A stretch of DNA of 64,000 nt from NCBI GenBank assembly GCA_029721515.1, contig CM056555.1:665001-729000 (forward strand). The letters run 5' to 3'. Source of the DNA: Synanceia verrucosa. Its lineage: Eukaryota; Chordata; Actinopteri; Perciformes; Synanceiidae. Positions 1 to 11,641 of this stretch are shown here, in pieces. The notes under the pieces are model-generated. The model ran no database searches. It was not told where the DNA came from and saw nothing but the letters and a program-made list of their open reading frames with translations. A program made the translations under genes and the position numbers. Numbering within the stretch: the stretch's first letter is position 1; each line of letters begins with the position of its first letter.

Positions 1-1337
1 TAATGCCAATAGGAAAATATGGTATTCAGAGATTTACTGCAATTTTTTATGTTATTTTGTTCACAAAATTCACTTTTTTGTTCTTGAAAGTTGTGAAAGT
101 AAAGCTGTAGAAAAAAAGGTAAGTGTTATGCCTTCAATTTAGATCGCTGTTGCAAGCGTTAAAGGGCTGAAAACAAATTTCATAGAAATAATTATCAGAT
201 TTTTCAGTTATCTGATTTTTTTTTCCTGCTTAATCTCAAAATCAGCTTCAAGAACTCAATATTGGTCAGGCCCTACAATAAATTTATCATTTTCTACCAA
301 AGAAATTGTTATGACATTTTTGGGTCTCATTTGTTGAGGTCTTAGTAATTATTAAATTTGACTTTTAAATTGGTTTCAGTGTTTGATACATAATCTGTAA
401 TATTTAAAAGAGGCACAGTGCATGACTGGAAGTGTGGAGAAAGTCCCTCAATTCATGTAGGATGAGTTTGAGAACATAAAAGACAAAACAGATACTAAGA
501 AACATTCTTTAATTTTTTCCCTTTCCAAGGAAATATTTTAAGTATTTTTAAACTTTACCTTATACAAAAATGTATACGTCTTCTTAACGTTTACAGCTTT
601 TGCATTAGAACATACTTTGACATTTGAGAGCTAAGTCGACACCATTACAAAACATTAAACACAAGGTCAAGAAAAAACATTTCTGTACAAAATGAAAACA
701 AGCACCTCTCATAAAGGATCAATAATAAACCATCACATTATCATTGATGAGCTTATGTCTTTGATAAAACTGGAAAAGTTGACAGAACAAATTTTAAAAT
801 GGGGAAATGACTGCATTAAAATGCTAAATTAGCCAGACGATGTAAACTACAGGACCTGTCCGCTTGTATTTTATCTTACTATGAAATGGACTCACAGGTA
901 CACAAAGACTGGAGAAAACGTACATCTCCCTCACATGCACAAACTCACACTCAATTCACAAAATGTAAGACTGATCGGAGGTGATGGTGTCATTAAAAGT
1001 ATTTCCATGTGACAGCAGCACAGCTGTGGTGGCAGATTCCAGTCTGAACGCAGAATAAATGAACATTTCAGGAGTTTAGATTTTCAGATTCTAGTGAGGA
1101 GTCAGAGTTTACCCAGAAGAGTTGCCTGCTCCTCTGGTAGAAGATCAAAATATGGCAGCTGTCGTTATGGCTTGTGTTCTCAAGTCAAGTGGCTTGGCTG
1201 GTAGCTTCGGACACGGTATCCACAGCTGCTGAGTGAACGGATGAATTCATGGCGTGCACCATTCCTGATGATGTCCAACCGAACTGGAGAGCGGCCCAAG
1301 TGCTGAGAGGAGACTCTGAGGAGGAGGAGGCCTCTCG
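1..1337. other. PARN 3' UTR and downstream flank
   Basis: AT-rich sequence on the 3' side of the PARN stop codon (TAG, complement of 1338-1340). Part must be the PARN 3' UTR, but I could not pick out a confident AATAAA signal on the minus strand. No other coding exon is visible. Confidence 0.5.
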
Positions 1338-3097
1338 CTACCAAACCTCTGGAACCTCAAAGAGCGACGTTGTAGATTCAGCTGCTGCACAAGAGGAGAG
1401 AGAGAAACGGGCAAGTAAAGACGAGAACAAGAACAACACTGATAACAGCTTCATCTGCAAATCTTACAGTTGGTGCATTTAACTCTTTCAGTGTCAGCTG
1501 TTTTATAAAACAGGAAGTGTCTTGTTCCAGTGTTTTTGTCCATTTTCAGTCATATTTCTAGACCCACAGAATATTTTGTACTATGTCTCTGAAAACAGTG
1601 AATAGCTCAAATGAAAGAAGAGACTCTCTATTTCATCATGAAAAAAATGTTTGTTTTTACCTTGTTCCATTCTTGTTTTATCAGAGGTAGAGTAGAGGAC
1701 ACTTTCACCAAAATCAACACTTTTTCTCCACATTCTGTTTGTTTTGCTCTCTAATCTCGATCGTCTCCACTTCCTGTTTTGATCTCTGTGGTGTATACTG
1801 TCTCTTTATGATCTGACTACATCTCCCAGAAGCCCCAGTATTACTCACAGACTTTGTGAGAGTGCGATCAGTGATGCGCTGCTGAGAAGCCACTTTGACG
1901 TATTATTACGTCGATGGCGTGTTGGAGCCCATGGCTTTCTGCTCAGTATTCATTCTCTGTTTACAGGTTTGATATACTCTATGATTACTCAGTGCATCCC
2001 CACTTGTTTTTTTGGGGGGTGATTTGTGATTTCATTTTAATTCAGGAGAGCTGATACCAAAACAAATACATCTGCAACTGTTGGGCTGAAGGTAGCCTGA
2101 AAGTTTTTTGTTTTTTTTTTTTAAACTACATCTGACTGAGCACCATGTGGTGCTAATGACAATTAAGGCTTTTAATTTGAAGTGCAGCCTGCAGCGAGCT
2201 GTCCTGCAAACTATGAACTTGGGAATAGTTTAACTTTTAGCAGCAAATCAGTAAACAAACTTAAACTGTTGACCTGAGTTAGAAAGTCTTCTGTGTTTGA
2301 CTGTTTAACAAAACAAAATTAAAACCTGCAATAACTGAATTTTTAATCAACCTGTGGGCAGCAGAAATGTGAACTTAGTGTTGATGAATTTGTTATTACT
2401 TTTAAGATAGATAGATGTTCCCAGTTTCCTTCATGCTGTGGTCGACACAAACAGGAAGTTTGGCCCTTATTTCTTAACGTCATGCTACGTCCGCTCCTAG
2501 CAGTTCCTCTATTCCACGGTAACCACAAAAAACTTTTGATACTGAAGAAACCATCTAAATTGTGATGATTGTGTTAAGAACACACCTTCAGACTTCTTTT
2601 TCTTGTTCTTTTGACCTCTCCTCCCGTGGACCGTCGGGGCTTGTTGCCAGGTGACCGTCCCCTCGGCGTCATTTCCTGCAGGACTTGCCTCCTCATCGGC
2701 ATCAGGGACTGGACTTGACCCCGCTGAATCAGATGCTTCTCTACAGGACAAAGTAACCATTCACAGACATGAATCACAGCAAACTGAATCACACCGACCG
2801 CCTCCATGTCACTTACGTCGTATTCAGCCATCCTTCTGAGGTCTTGCTCTCGACGGCCTCTGCGTTCGCCTGTCCACTCTTGTCTAGGAAACACATGACA
2901 AGGATTAGACCTCCTTATACAGCATGTGCTTTTCCTGGCTGTTGTTGCCACACTGCAGCGTTCACACACCGTCAGTTTTCATCTTCTTGCTGCCTGTGCT
3001 GTCTGGGTACGAGTAGTGGCTCCAGCCGTCTGTGAGGGGAGCGTCGCTGCCCCCCTGCTCTCCCTGAACAGGACTGATGCTGCGTTTCCTCAAACCC
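1338..3097 (-). CDS. parn: PARN exons 23-26: low-complexity C-terminal tail
   Basis: Exon 23 (2970-3097) encodes GLRKRSISPVQGEQGGSDAP and more polar residues. Exon 24 (2817-2883) and exon 25 (2586-2740) add an acidic stretch, then a basic run KNKKKKSE that may serve as a nuclear localisation signal. Exon 26 (1338-1384) ends SLFEVPEVW followed by TAG, closely like the human C-terminus. Frames join only if all four exons are used. If the exon 23 donor (GTGTGT) is not used, translation stops two codons later; read-through of exon 25 also adds a short alternative tail ending near 2509. Exons 25 and 26 are separated by a 1.2-kb intron carrying a MITE. Confidence 0.85.
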
Positions 3098-6000
3098 CTG
3101 CAGCAACAAACACACCATACATGCATCAATATAAATAGAAACACCTGAAAATGCAGCTTATATTAGCACAGGTGTACCTGGCATATCCAAAACCGGCAGA
3201 AGTAGCGGAGGTGTAGTGAGGTTTCACCCAGCCGTCCTCTCCCCAGGATCTGGTCGTCTGGCTGAGCTTCTCCTTGTCCTGCTGCTTGCCCTGGATGTAC
3301 TCTGCATACGTCTGGATCCTGTAGCTCTCTGCGTAGCGGCTGGTGTTCATAGCTGCATGATGAGGTGAGGCGTTTTTATCCAGCCTGGTGTGTGAGTGTG
3401 TATAAATATTCAGCTGGGGTGTAAAACTCACCTATCTGTACCTGGTCCGTCTGGCTTAGGGACACAAATGCTGACGTGTCGTCTATCCAGGAAACCTGAA
3501 TGTTTCCTAAGTGGATGATAGAGGTAGAAAGAGAGTGGTAAACACAGGGTCACACCTGTCCTATAAGCAGAATTATCAGGTAAAAATCATGACTTACCAA
3601 AGGCACTAAAGAGCTGGTAGAGGTCACTGGTCTTCCACTCTTTTGGGAAGGTGACATACAGGACATGGTCTCTTTTAGGTTGCACTGTGGGAACAGAGCA
3701 AAGAGTGAGGCGGAGAAGCTGACAGTAGTGAAGAAAACCAAAAGTTCAGGTTAACCAATCCAGCATCAGGGACAGTGTATTTCGTGTGTACACAATGCAA
3801 ACAAGTGTGTGGTTTAAATTTTCATACAGGTAGTAAAATACAACGATCCTGGCATGAAGCTCTGCTGTGCTACGATACTCACAATCTGGTCCTGTGATGT
3901 TGAGGTAGGGAATATCTATTATCCTCATCAGGAAAAGCCTTGAGAACAAAAAGCGGAAGTGTTATATACATGTGTACACTATTTTTAAGCAGTCAATGAA
4001 ACACAGCAGCAAATTCAGCTGCATCTCTTACTTGTTGAAGAAAGGCTCAATTAGCTTGGAGCGAGCAGAGATGTACGCTTTAGGTGGAGTCAAGAAAGAG
4101 CCTGAACAGAGAGGAGCAGCCAGACAAGGTCAACATGGATTTAGATATTTATTTAAGGGTACAAACCAGTATGAGTGTATGAGGACACGTTACCCAGGTA
4201 GTTGGCCATTGAGACGAAACAGAGGCCAGTGATGTAGGCGTCGTAGCCGGCCTCGTGGAGCTGCTCCTGGGCTGTGTTGTAGCTGGGGAAACCCTCCGCC
4301 GTTTCTGACAGCGAACAGGAAGAAGAAGAAGAGACGTGTCTGTGAGACTGTAGCTTCAGAGTGGTTCAGACAAACGTCAGTGCATTTACTCACCGACTTG
4401 TGGGGACTTGAAAGGGCTCTCCTTCACCTGCTTCTCCAGCTCGGCCAGAGACGTGTTACTGATCAGCTCCTGAAACACACCCAACATGTTTACCTCCTAA
4501 CAGTTCACATTTAACCTCAAACAGCACCGATCCAGATCATTTACCTTAAAAGGCTGAGTGGTAGCCATCAGCTTTGTGTCCAGGAGTCTGTGAGTGGATA
4601 AATAATAACCAGCAGTGTGTTGAGACCACAGAAATACAGAAAAGCATCAACACAGTAGTGAAGTTTACCTTGGAAAGACACACATCGTAACTTCTTTAAA
4701 GTCTTGAAGATCCTGAGGAAAAGAACACAACATGCCAGTCATAATACTTTCATGAAGACAAAAAAGGCTCCACCATTACAACATGCATCATGTTTTCACC
4801 TCTGGCAGAGGGCAGTAGAACTGGTGGATGGTGTGCATCACATCCAGGAGCATGTTGTGACCGACCACCAGTTTACCCTGTAAGAAGAAATGATCAGATT
4901 TTTCAACGAAAAACCAGAAAACCATTCAATGTCAGTCCAAAAATACAGTTTGATTTAACTTAAAGTTTCCTCACAGATTTGGAGATGGCATGGACGACCC
5001 TGGAGAAGCCGACAGCATCATTTAGCTCCTCCTGTTCGAAGCAGAAATATTATACAAGATCACAAACTAACAGTTTCCTGACCGACACCAACACTTTAAC
5101 TTAACATCCACCGCGAGGCTCAAACTCACCTGTTCTCTCTCCTGCTTCTGCTGCTCCCTCCTCTTCCTCTCCTCTTCATCCACTTTGCTGACCTGGATGT
5201 ATCGCTCCTTCTGCACACAGACTCATCACTTTTTATATATTCCAGCACAAAATGAACAAAAGCAAAACTGGTCGACATACAACACGTTCTCACCTTATCT
5301 GTTTCCACAGTTTCCACATGAAGCCCTTTGGGAAACCTTCAAAATAAAAAGACAAATCTTCATCTTCTTCAAACCAACACCAAAAAATAAGAAGCAGTAA
5401 CAAACGTATTGAGTGACTCACTTCCAGTTCAGCGTCTGGTATATCAGCTTTCTCTGAAACCTGGTGAGAAAACATCATTATAAGTAGAGATAATTAAAAT
5501 CAACACATATGGGTATAGGGTGGTGTTGTGAGAGAAGGGCTCGGTTACCCAGTACATGGCTCCAGGTCCAAAGTCTTCTCAGAGTTAGTGAAAAGGGCCT
5601 CAACCTTCTCTCTGAGGGGAAAACAGAATATACCCATAAGGAAAGGTAAACAGCAAGTCAGCCACCTTAGCTGTCTAATACTAGTGTTAAAGAGCCACAC
5701 CTCTACCACCAGACACTAACCTGTCAGAACCCACCAAACAGTACTGCATATGTTCAGTGACACTCACATCACCCTGTTGATGAAGTCTTTGTGCTCCTCA
5801 GGTACATGTGCAGGACCTTTGGAGGACGGGGAGATGAAGGATGGCGTCCCCACACCGTTAGCATGTTGATTCCTCCTCTCCTCCGTCTGCTCCCTCAGCT
5901 GAGCCTCTTCTTCTTGGTTTAAGTATGGGATCCCTGTGAAAACCAGACAAGTCACACTGTTACGTCTGTCTAGTGACCTGAAGAACTCTGTAAGGTGAGA

Positions 6001-8129
6001 CACTTTTAAAGCAGCAGTCAAAAAGATGATGTTGTTCTTCTAATTAAAACACTGAAGAACCTCAGCTTTAGGAAAGTAGCAAACAAACAGGAAACAGTTA
6101 CAGGATGTCCATTATAAAAACAGGAATTAAAAAAACAAGATGGTCATTTTAAAAAAAGATAGATATACTTTATTCATCTCACAGAGAAATTCACAGTTCA
6201 TGCAGCTTGAAAGATGGAAACACACAGGGGCACGAAGGGTTCAGGAAAATAACAAAAAATACCAAACTACATATACACACTAGAATAGATAAAGAGGAAT
6301 GTAAGGTGGAGATTATGATAAAAAATATATAAAACAAAAATCTGATGGTTACAGCTGTACTGTGCACAGTGTGTGACATACAAGCAGTTTAAAGGAGACT
6401 AAGCAAAGAACTGATGAAGAAACTGGCCAAGAATTACCAACTTTCCATCATGTCCACGTCTAATATGAGATTATGCTACATAATGACATGCTGTCCTCAC
6501 CATGACAGAACACCTTGTTGAAGTCAAATCCCTGACTGGCCAGGAAGTCGATACTGGAACTCTGAAATGACAAAACATCCATTTTCAAAACACAAAACCA
6601 ACAGGCGATCACCATTAAAAGCCATTTATGTCTCTGTTCACTCCAGAGCGACCCAACAAGCCCAGAGGAGCAACACTGACTTACTTGACAGATGAACTTT
6701 AAGTCGGGGGACGTCCTGCTGAAGGGTTTTGGGAATATATAAAAATTAAAAGGCTTTGTGATATACCTGCAGAGACAGGAATACAGGAACCAGAACAATG
6801 AGGATTAGTGAAGTCATTCCAGCCGCTGGGAGTTTATCAAAATAACCTGAGCGCGAGTCGCACAAAAGACGGCTCTCTGCCATTATCATTGTCATCTAGC
6901 AGACAAATGTTTTTGTGTAAAACTCAACAATGGCGCTGGAGGAGTCTATGTAAACTGAGACTAGTCAGCTGGGCTCCTGTTCATGCCTCAATGGTTCTAT
7001 GCTCCAGTCCTCACCTTGATTTGTTGTAATTTGATTAAACACATAATTTAGAAATCTACTGGGGCCTCAAGATCTGTCAACAAAGCAGGGACCACCTTTA
7101 GGTCCTTTTTTATGTCAGTTATGTTATTTTACTTGTGTTGCATATAATTAAATGAGTTCACTAATTAGCACAAACTATTTTGCACACAGTAAACCTCCAA
7201 CCTCCAGTCTGGAAGCCTTGTTTAAATGATCAGATGGCATAAGGAGTATTATTATTCATCAAGGAAAAAAACACACATGCATATTTATTTAGTCCACATA
7301 GTTTGAACACAGTTGGCCTGTTCACTACACCTGACAATCAACCACTGTGGTCTCTGAAATCTTCTATTTCTCTCGACATAATAAAGCAAACATAATGTCA
7401 GATCTGAAGTTATGCATGTGTGAAGTAAATATCACTCACTTTGACTGCGTCTGGTCGTACTTAAATGTACATAATCCAAACTGGAACAGCAGGAAGTCCA
7501 TGGAGTGCTGGAGGACAGAGACAAGAGGACAGAGACAAGAGGACAGTCAACTGGACCGGAGGAGGAAGGCAGGATGCGTTAAAGGTGCGCAGTAATTTAC
7601 AAACTCCGCTAACCTTTTTCAGCTTCGTGTAGCGCTCCTCCGGTGTGTCCAGACCGTTGGTGAGTGCACTGACATTGGGACCGTCGCTTATTCCTTTAAA
7701 AATAAATATATAAATCAACGAATCAAAGCACATTTTATCAGCACAGTGTTGCCTATTTCAGTGTTAATAATTTCTGCTAATCCTCTTAAAACCATTACCT
7801 GAAAATTCCCCATCGATAGCAAGGAAGTCAGCCTCCTCTATCGCGCTGTACACCGTGTTTAAAGTGTCTTTATAGTCTGGAGAAAGACAGAAAGTCTATT
7901 AACATCAGTTAGCGTGCTAGCCACCAGAGAGCCCACCTAGCCTGCTAGCCTGTTAGCCTGCTAGCCTGTTAGCCTGCTAGCTAACAGCGCCAATAGGTGA
8001 GGAATGAAAGACTCTTTTTAAATAAATACCAGACCAGCGCTCTGTCTGCGTTGTCACTACGCGTGTGACGAGATAAGAATCATTTCAGCAAAATGTGGCT
8101 GAATACTTACTTTGGCGTGTCACCTCCAT
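1338..8129 (-). CDS. parn: PARN, poly(A)-specific ribonuclease (26 coding exons)
   Basis: PARN is a cap-stimulated 3'-5' exoribonuclease of the DEDDh family that removes poly(A) tails and trims the 3' ends of small RNAs. Exons, 5' to 3' on the minus strand: 8111-8129, 7799-7876, 7614-7693, 7440-7510, 6685-6766, 6501-6561, 5768-5933, 5549-5611, 5422-5460, 5294-5336, 5130-5210, 4975-5031, 4800-4877, 4669-4712, 4545-4587, 4394-4469, 4194-4304, 4032-4101, 3883-3938, 3598-3684, 3432-3506, 3178-3352, 2970-3097, 2817-2883, 2586-2740, 1338-1384. Every junction is GT-AG and phases join, giving 683 aa (human PARN is 639; the C-terminal tail is longer here). Conserved residues fall at human positions: D28 and E30 in AIDGEF, D292 in LLDVMH, H377 and D382 in HEAGYDAY, W475 in VSWIDD. 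The ATG is the first in the 5' exon and gives MEVTRQ. The last three exons are the least conserved part, so their boundaries are the least certain. Confidence 0.96.
1479..1919 (+). mobile_element. TTAA-type MITE, copy 1 (PARN intron 25)
   Basis: First of about ten copies of a roughly 450-bp repeat. It starts TTAACTCTTTCAGTGTCAG and runs through the shared core (GTTTTATAAAACAGGAAGTG near the start, CACTTCCTGTTTTGATCTC and CCCAGAAGCCCCA near the end). The expected right terminus, GGCACTCAAAGAGTTAA, is replaced by unrelated sequence after about 1919. It carries no coding capacity. TTAA at both ends of intact copies suggests the piggyBac superfamily. Confidence 0.8.
3178..4101 (-). CDS. parn: PARN exons 18-22: end of nuclease domain and cap-binding RRM
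   Basis: These exons encode about residues 398-551. Exon 18 reads SFLTPPKAYISARSKLIEPF, exon 19 LFLMRIIDIPYLNITGPD, exon 20 HVLYVTFPKEWKTSDLYQLF, and exon 21 NIQVSWIDDTSAFVSLS. The RRM-like domain of PARN stacks the 7-methylguanosine cap on W475, and that tryptophan is present at the same position here. Exon 22 (AMNTSRYAESYRIQTYAEYI onward) begins the C-terminal tail, which is only loosely conserved. Confidence 0.93.
4194..5031 (-). CDS. parn: PARN exons 12-17: second half of the nuclease domain
   Basis: Six small exons for about residues 262-397. Exon 13 contains GHNMLLDVMHTIHQFYCPLP with catalytic D292. Exon 15 reads LLDTKLMATTQPFK. Exon 17 contains HEAGYDAYITGLCF with catalytic H377 and D382, completing the DEDDh set with D28 and E30. 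The exact match of residue number to the human enzyme means there is no net indel across the first 382 codons. The gene therefore looks catalytically intact. Confidence 0.95.
5130..5933 (-). CDS. parn: PARN exons 7-11: nuclease extension and R3H region
   Basis: Five exons covering about residues 131-261. Exon 7 reads GIPYLNQEEEAQLREQ and continues through a variable hydrophilic linker to FINRVI. Exons 8-10 supply the R3H nucleic-acid-binding region, with EPCTG, FQRKLIYQTLNWK and FPKGLHVETVE recognisable. Exon 11 is very charged (KVDEEERKRREQQKQEREQ) and corresponds to the linker back to the nuclease core. In the family this R3H insertion helps RNA binding and dimer stability. Introns here are short, between about 83 and 212 bp. 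Confidence 0.93.
6155..6400 (-). mobile_element. LINE 3' tail fragment in PARN intron 6
   Basis: Read on the minus strand, the fragment ends in a motif like AATTTCTCTGTGAGATGAATAAAG followed by a short TATCTATC tail (split here: AATTTCTCTGTGAGA, then TGAATAAAG). This is the familiar 3' end of fish L2/Rex-like LINEs. No reverse transcriptase is present, so it is a 5'-truncated insertion. Confidence 0.6.
6501..8129 (-). CDS. parn: PARN exons 1-6: first half of the nuclease domain
   Basis: These exons encode about residues 1-130. Exon 1 carries only the start codon and six codons, a layout that keeps the ATG apart from the first catalytic motif. Exon 2 holds the ExoI motif AIDGEF with metal-binding D28 and E30. 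Exon 3 reads GISDGPNVSALTNGLDTPEERYTKLKK, split here as GISDGPNVSA then LTNGLDTPEERY. Exon 4 contains HSMDFLLFQFGLC. Exons 5 and 6 read ITKPFNFYIFPKPF and SSIDFLASQGFDFNKVF. All are strongly PARN-like, with no stop codons or frameshifts. The intron between exons 6 and 7 contains a LINE 3' tail. Confidence 0.95.
7936..7985. repeat. 8-bp tandem repeat in PARN intron 1
   Basis: Five exact 8-bp units of CCTGYTAG at 7941-7980, alternating C and T at position 5, so the true period is 16 bp. Partial units lie on each side. Confidence 0.85.
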
Positions 8130-8230
8130 CCCTGCACAATGACTGAACCCGGCTAACGGCTAACGCTAGCCTACGTCAACTGGCTTTTAACCGTTTTACA
8201 AACACTTCCGGGGCCGCTGGACGAGCTGAT
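8130..8230 (-). promoter_or_regulatory. PARN 5' UTR and probable promoter
   Basis: Directly upstream of the PARN ATG there is no TATA box. On the minus strand a CCGGAAGT ETS/GABP-type site lies at 8204-8211 and a TGACGTA CRE-like site at 8172-8178. Both are typical of housekeeping promoters. The assignment rests on position and motifs only; the transcription start is not visible. Confidence 0.5.
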
Positions 8231-9676
8231 GTAGTGCGTCTTCAGATTGACGTTTCATATTTAAAATGACAAGCACTACATTAGATATATACGTTTTTTA
8301 TTTTTATATTTGGCTGCGATGTTATATCGATATGAGAGGGCGAATTAAACTGAAGGTGCGTTTTTCTGCAGCAGCTTTAACTGTTCAACATTGCTGTTAT
8401 TTTGGTTGTTGCTCCAAGATCATATAAACCATATAAACCATTTAACCATTCATATAATCAAGAACAATAACCTGCTTTCATGCCTTTTCCTTCCACTTGT
8501 ATCTGGTGCATTTGTGGTATTTATCTGTGTCTTTATGCAGGTAAAAGTAAAAGTAAACTATTGAATTCAACATATTACTGCAGAATATCTCCTCTCAAAG
8601 TGTTATACTGCACCATGGTACAATACTACTTCTGTTTTTGTCACTGGATTGGAGCCAATTTAGAGGCTATTAATATATCTATCTGTCTGCAGTTTTCAGT
8701 GACCTCAGGCATGGACATTAATGTTTAACTTTAGTACATTAGAGAAACTGTGCATACATCAACACATTGATCTATAGTCTCTGCTTTCACGTTCTTCAGG
8801 ATGACAGAGACTGGAGACATCAGATGTGAGGCGAAGGCAAGGACACGGAGGAGCGGATGTTGGACAAAGTCTATCCCAGTATAATGTAAGTATCCTCAAA
8901 ATCTGCCTGGCATGTGTGCAGGCTCTGCAGCTCATGCCTCTGGCTCATGGTTGGATCTCTTACGAGTTTGAGTTCCTGATGTGTCTCTGAAGTCAGGCTG
9001 GCAAAACAGAGCAGCTCCTGTGATTATTATCCACAGTTTGCATACTAAGATGAACATTAAAACAGGTATTTGTCATCAGAAAATGTCTCCACGGTGAACG
9101 CAGGGGTGAGATATTCTCCTCCACTGAAATGCAAAGATGACATTTGGAAAAGAACGGACAGGAGGAGGTTTTCCTTTCTTTAATGACAGGAAGCAGGAAA
9201 AGGCTTCTGTTTTTGAGTGAAATGTTTTCTCTGGAGGTGTAATTATGACAGCATTTTACAAATGCAACACAAAGTATTTTCTAGCTTCCAGATTTAAGGC
9301 ATTTAACAGAGCATAGATCTGTATTAGCTTACTCTATGTTAGTCGTCTGTACGCCTTTCTTTGTTTTTTATTATTTATTGAATCTTATTATTATTCATTA
9401 GTTGTACTGGGCTTGGATGGAGACAAGCTACTCTAATTATTCAGAGGAAAATATGATGATAAAATCTGCAGCTGGGATCAAAATCATCCCATAATAGCAT
9501 CTCACTTCAGAACAAACAAGAAAAAACAAACAAACATCAGAATGACAAAGATTTGAGTGAAAAAATAAATTACAGCAGAGCTTAATGCAGTGAGGAAAAA
9601 AAAGCTGACATAAGTGATGAATGACAAGACAGATTAAACAGATTTAATTAAATATGGTTGATGAGTGGGAAGGAGG

Positions 9677-9677
<1 letters not shown>
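8231..9677. other. Region upstream of PARN, no gene recognised
   Basis: Intergenic-looking sequence. Open frames such as 8480-8728 show no family resemblance. In many vertebrates a BFAR gene lies head-to-head with PARN; I looked for its RING and SAM motifs here and saw none. Confidence 0.5.

Positions 9678-9727
<50 letters not shown>
9678..9727. repeat. (TG)n microsatellite
   Basis: Uninterrupted TG dinucleotide tract of about 50 bp. Confidence 0.95.
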
Positions 9728-10214
9728 GAACTTTAAAAGAGGCCACTTGGATCACATTGATCCATAGGATGCCTTTATTTTTCAGTGACCTTTAAGGTGT
9801 CATTTCTGATTTACTGCCGTTGGGCTGCACACACACTCTCTGCAGCAGAAAGTGTAACTTGTGTTGTTGAAAAAGTTCAAACAAACAAGTCAACTTTTCT
9901 CCAGCTTGTGGCTTTAAGGTCTGTTACATGTGTGAAGACAAGCGTCACGTCATGTGAACACGTTTCCTCTGAAAGGCTTTCACACAGCGTACTGTTCAGG
10001 AGAGATGAGACTCTCACATGTCCACCATCAGTCTCAGGAAATCACTTTCTCCGAATGATTTTTGCTCTCTGCTGAGCGGTAAAACCTTTTTTGCCTTTAA
10101 AGGTTAAGGTCACATATTATACAGGCCCACATTTGCATGTGCCATAACCAAAAACTGCTTTTAAGGACAGTTAGATGCTTTGACTTAACTTATAAAACGG
10201 TATTTCCATTTTAT
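9728..10214. other. No gene seen
   Basis: The frame at 9785-10075 is open but has no recognisable domain, and its amino-acid composition looks random. Confidence 0.5.
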
Positions 10215-10680
10215 GCTGTTTTATAATTCTACTCCACTCTATTTTGGAGGTAAATCTAGTATGTTTTACTCCATTTCATCTGACTAACTAGCACTGCATG
10301 AGTTGATTTTAAAGCTTTTACTCACTGCTTTACAAATTCAGATTATTAATACAACATATTATTAACTAATATTATATTATCTATTGTTATAAATTAGCAG
10401 CAGAAAGTAGTTAAAATTAGCTCCACATTGACCAGCTACACATTAATGCATCAATATTCCAAAAATATATAAACGTTATTCTAAAATGCACCACACTTTT
10501 TGGTACTTTATGGTACTTTTATTTAGACACTAATACTTTTGGACTTTCACTGAATATTACGATGTTACAATTGAGATTTTTTTGCCCAGAAATATTACCA
10601 TAGACACCCAGTTTGTAAAATGCATGACTTCCTACACAGTGTTATTGTTACTTTTACTTAAAAGGCTTAACAATCTGAAT
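10215..10680. mobile_element. Dispersed DNA-transposon-like repeat (10.2-kb copy)
   Basis: Shares ordered short blocks with 48905-49350: TTATAAATTA, a block near AAAGTAGTT, AATTAGCTCCAC, CCAGCTRC, and a final TTRCTACTTTTACTTAA-like end. This pattern belongs to a very abundant fish short repeat with TACTTTTACTTAAG motifs. It is diverged and I cannot fix its ends. Confidence 0.45.
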
Positions 10681-11567
10681 GCTAGTTTTTGCTGCTGTCA
10701 TTGTTTCCACCGTCCCGCTTCAAAACCTTTTCACTACAACTGATGCAGGAGGAAATTCACTCTATTTTGTATAAAATGTTCACCTCAAGCTAATATGATG
10801 TCTCAACAGTGCGTTCTCTTGAGCACAACATCTCCTAACACGTCTGTGGAAACATCATGTTTTTGTGAGGTGAACCAATATCAAATGTCAAATATTAGTA
10901 TTTTGTCCTTTTTGATTTTGAATTCTCTGATATGCCCTTTTAAAATTTCCTTTTGTGCTTATTGAATTTTGGTCTAGCACGCTGCCTTGAATCCACTGTT
11001 GCTGCACAGCCTCCATTATCAAAGCATCATATTGTCCCTCATCACTTTTACACTGAATTCACTTTAGGAAGGAATGTTTGTTTTAAGACAGACCTTTTCA
11101 TTCATTCACCCTTAAACTGGACCCCCATTTCATAAGACTGCCCCCCCTCTGAGAAGACTTTTGCTTCTAAATGTTTTATGATGGAAAGTGTATGAAAGAA
11201 GATAAGACAGAACTTTCTTAATAGAGAGGGGAATTCTCATCTCAGAGATTGCTTTGATTGAAAATTACAAAAACGTAAGATTAAAAAGTGTGTAGACGCC
11301 AGAGCACGGTAGAATAGAAGACCAATAAAAGTACGACACATTTGGGTGGAAAAAAATATCAATATGACAATATATCGCAAGCTGCATTTAAAATTTCTCG
11401 GTGATCTACGTAGAATATCACCATATATCACAATATTGCAATAATGTATGGTATTGTGGCTCAAGTATTGCAATACGTATCTTATCATGAAGTCCTTTCC
11501 AATACCAGCCTCTAGAAAAAACATAAACTAATATTGTGCTGTGATAGTGGAAGGGTAATATTTGAAA
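10681..11567. other. Repeat-relic-rich non-coding region
   Basis: No coding exon seen. The part at 11345-11500 (ATATCGC, TATCACAATATTGCAATA) resembles internal sequence of fish hAT MITEs but lacks clear ends. Confidence 0.35.
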
Positions 11568-11640
<73 letters not shown>

Positions 11641-11641
11641 T
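11568..11641. repeat. (TA)n microsatellite
   Basis: About 70 bp of nearly pure TA. Confidence 0.95.

Noticed and set aside
1249..1482. Plus-strand frame of 77 codons
   Set aside because: It overlaps the last PARN exon on the opposite strand; the minus-strand reading SLFEVPEVW is a clear homologue.
2651..3138. Overlapping plus-strand frames
   Set aside because: Shadows of PARN exons 23-25.
8480..8728. Possible divergent neighbour of PARN such as BFAR
   Set aside because: No RING, SAM or membrane motifs; the frame looks random.
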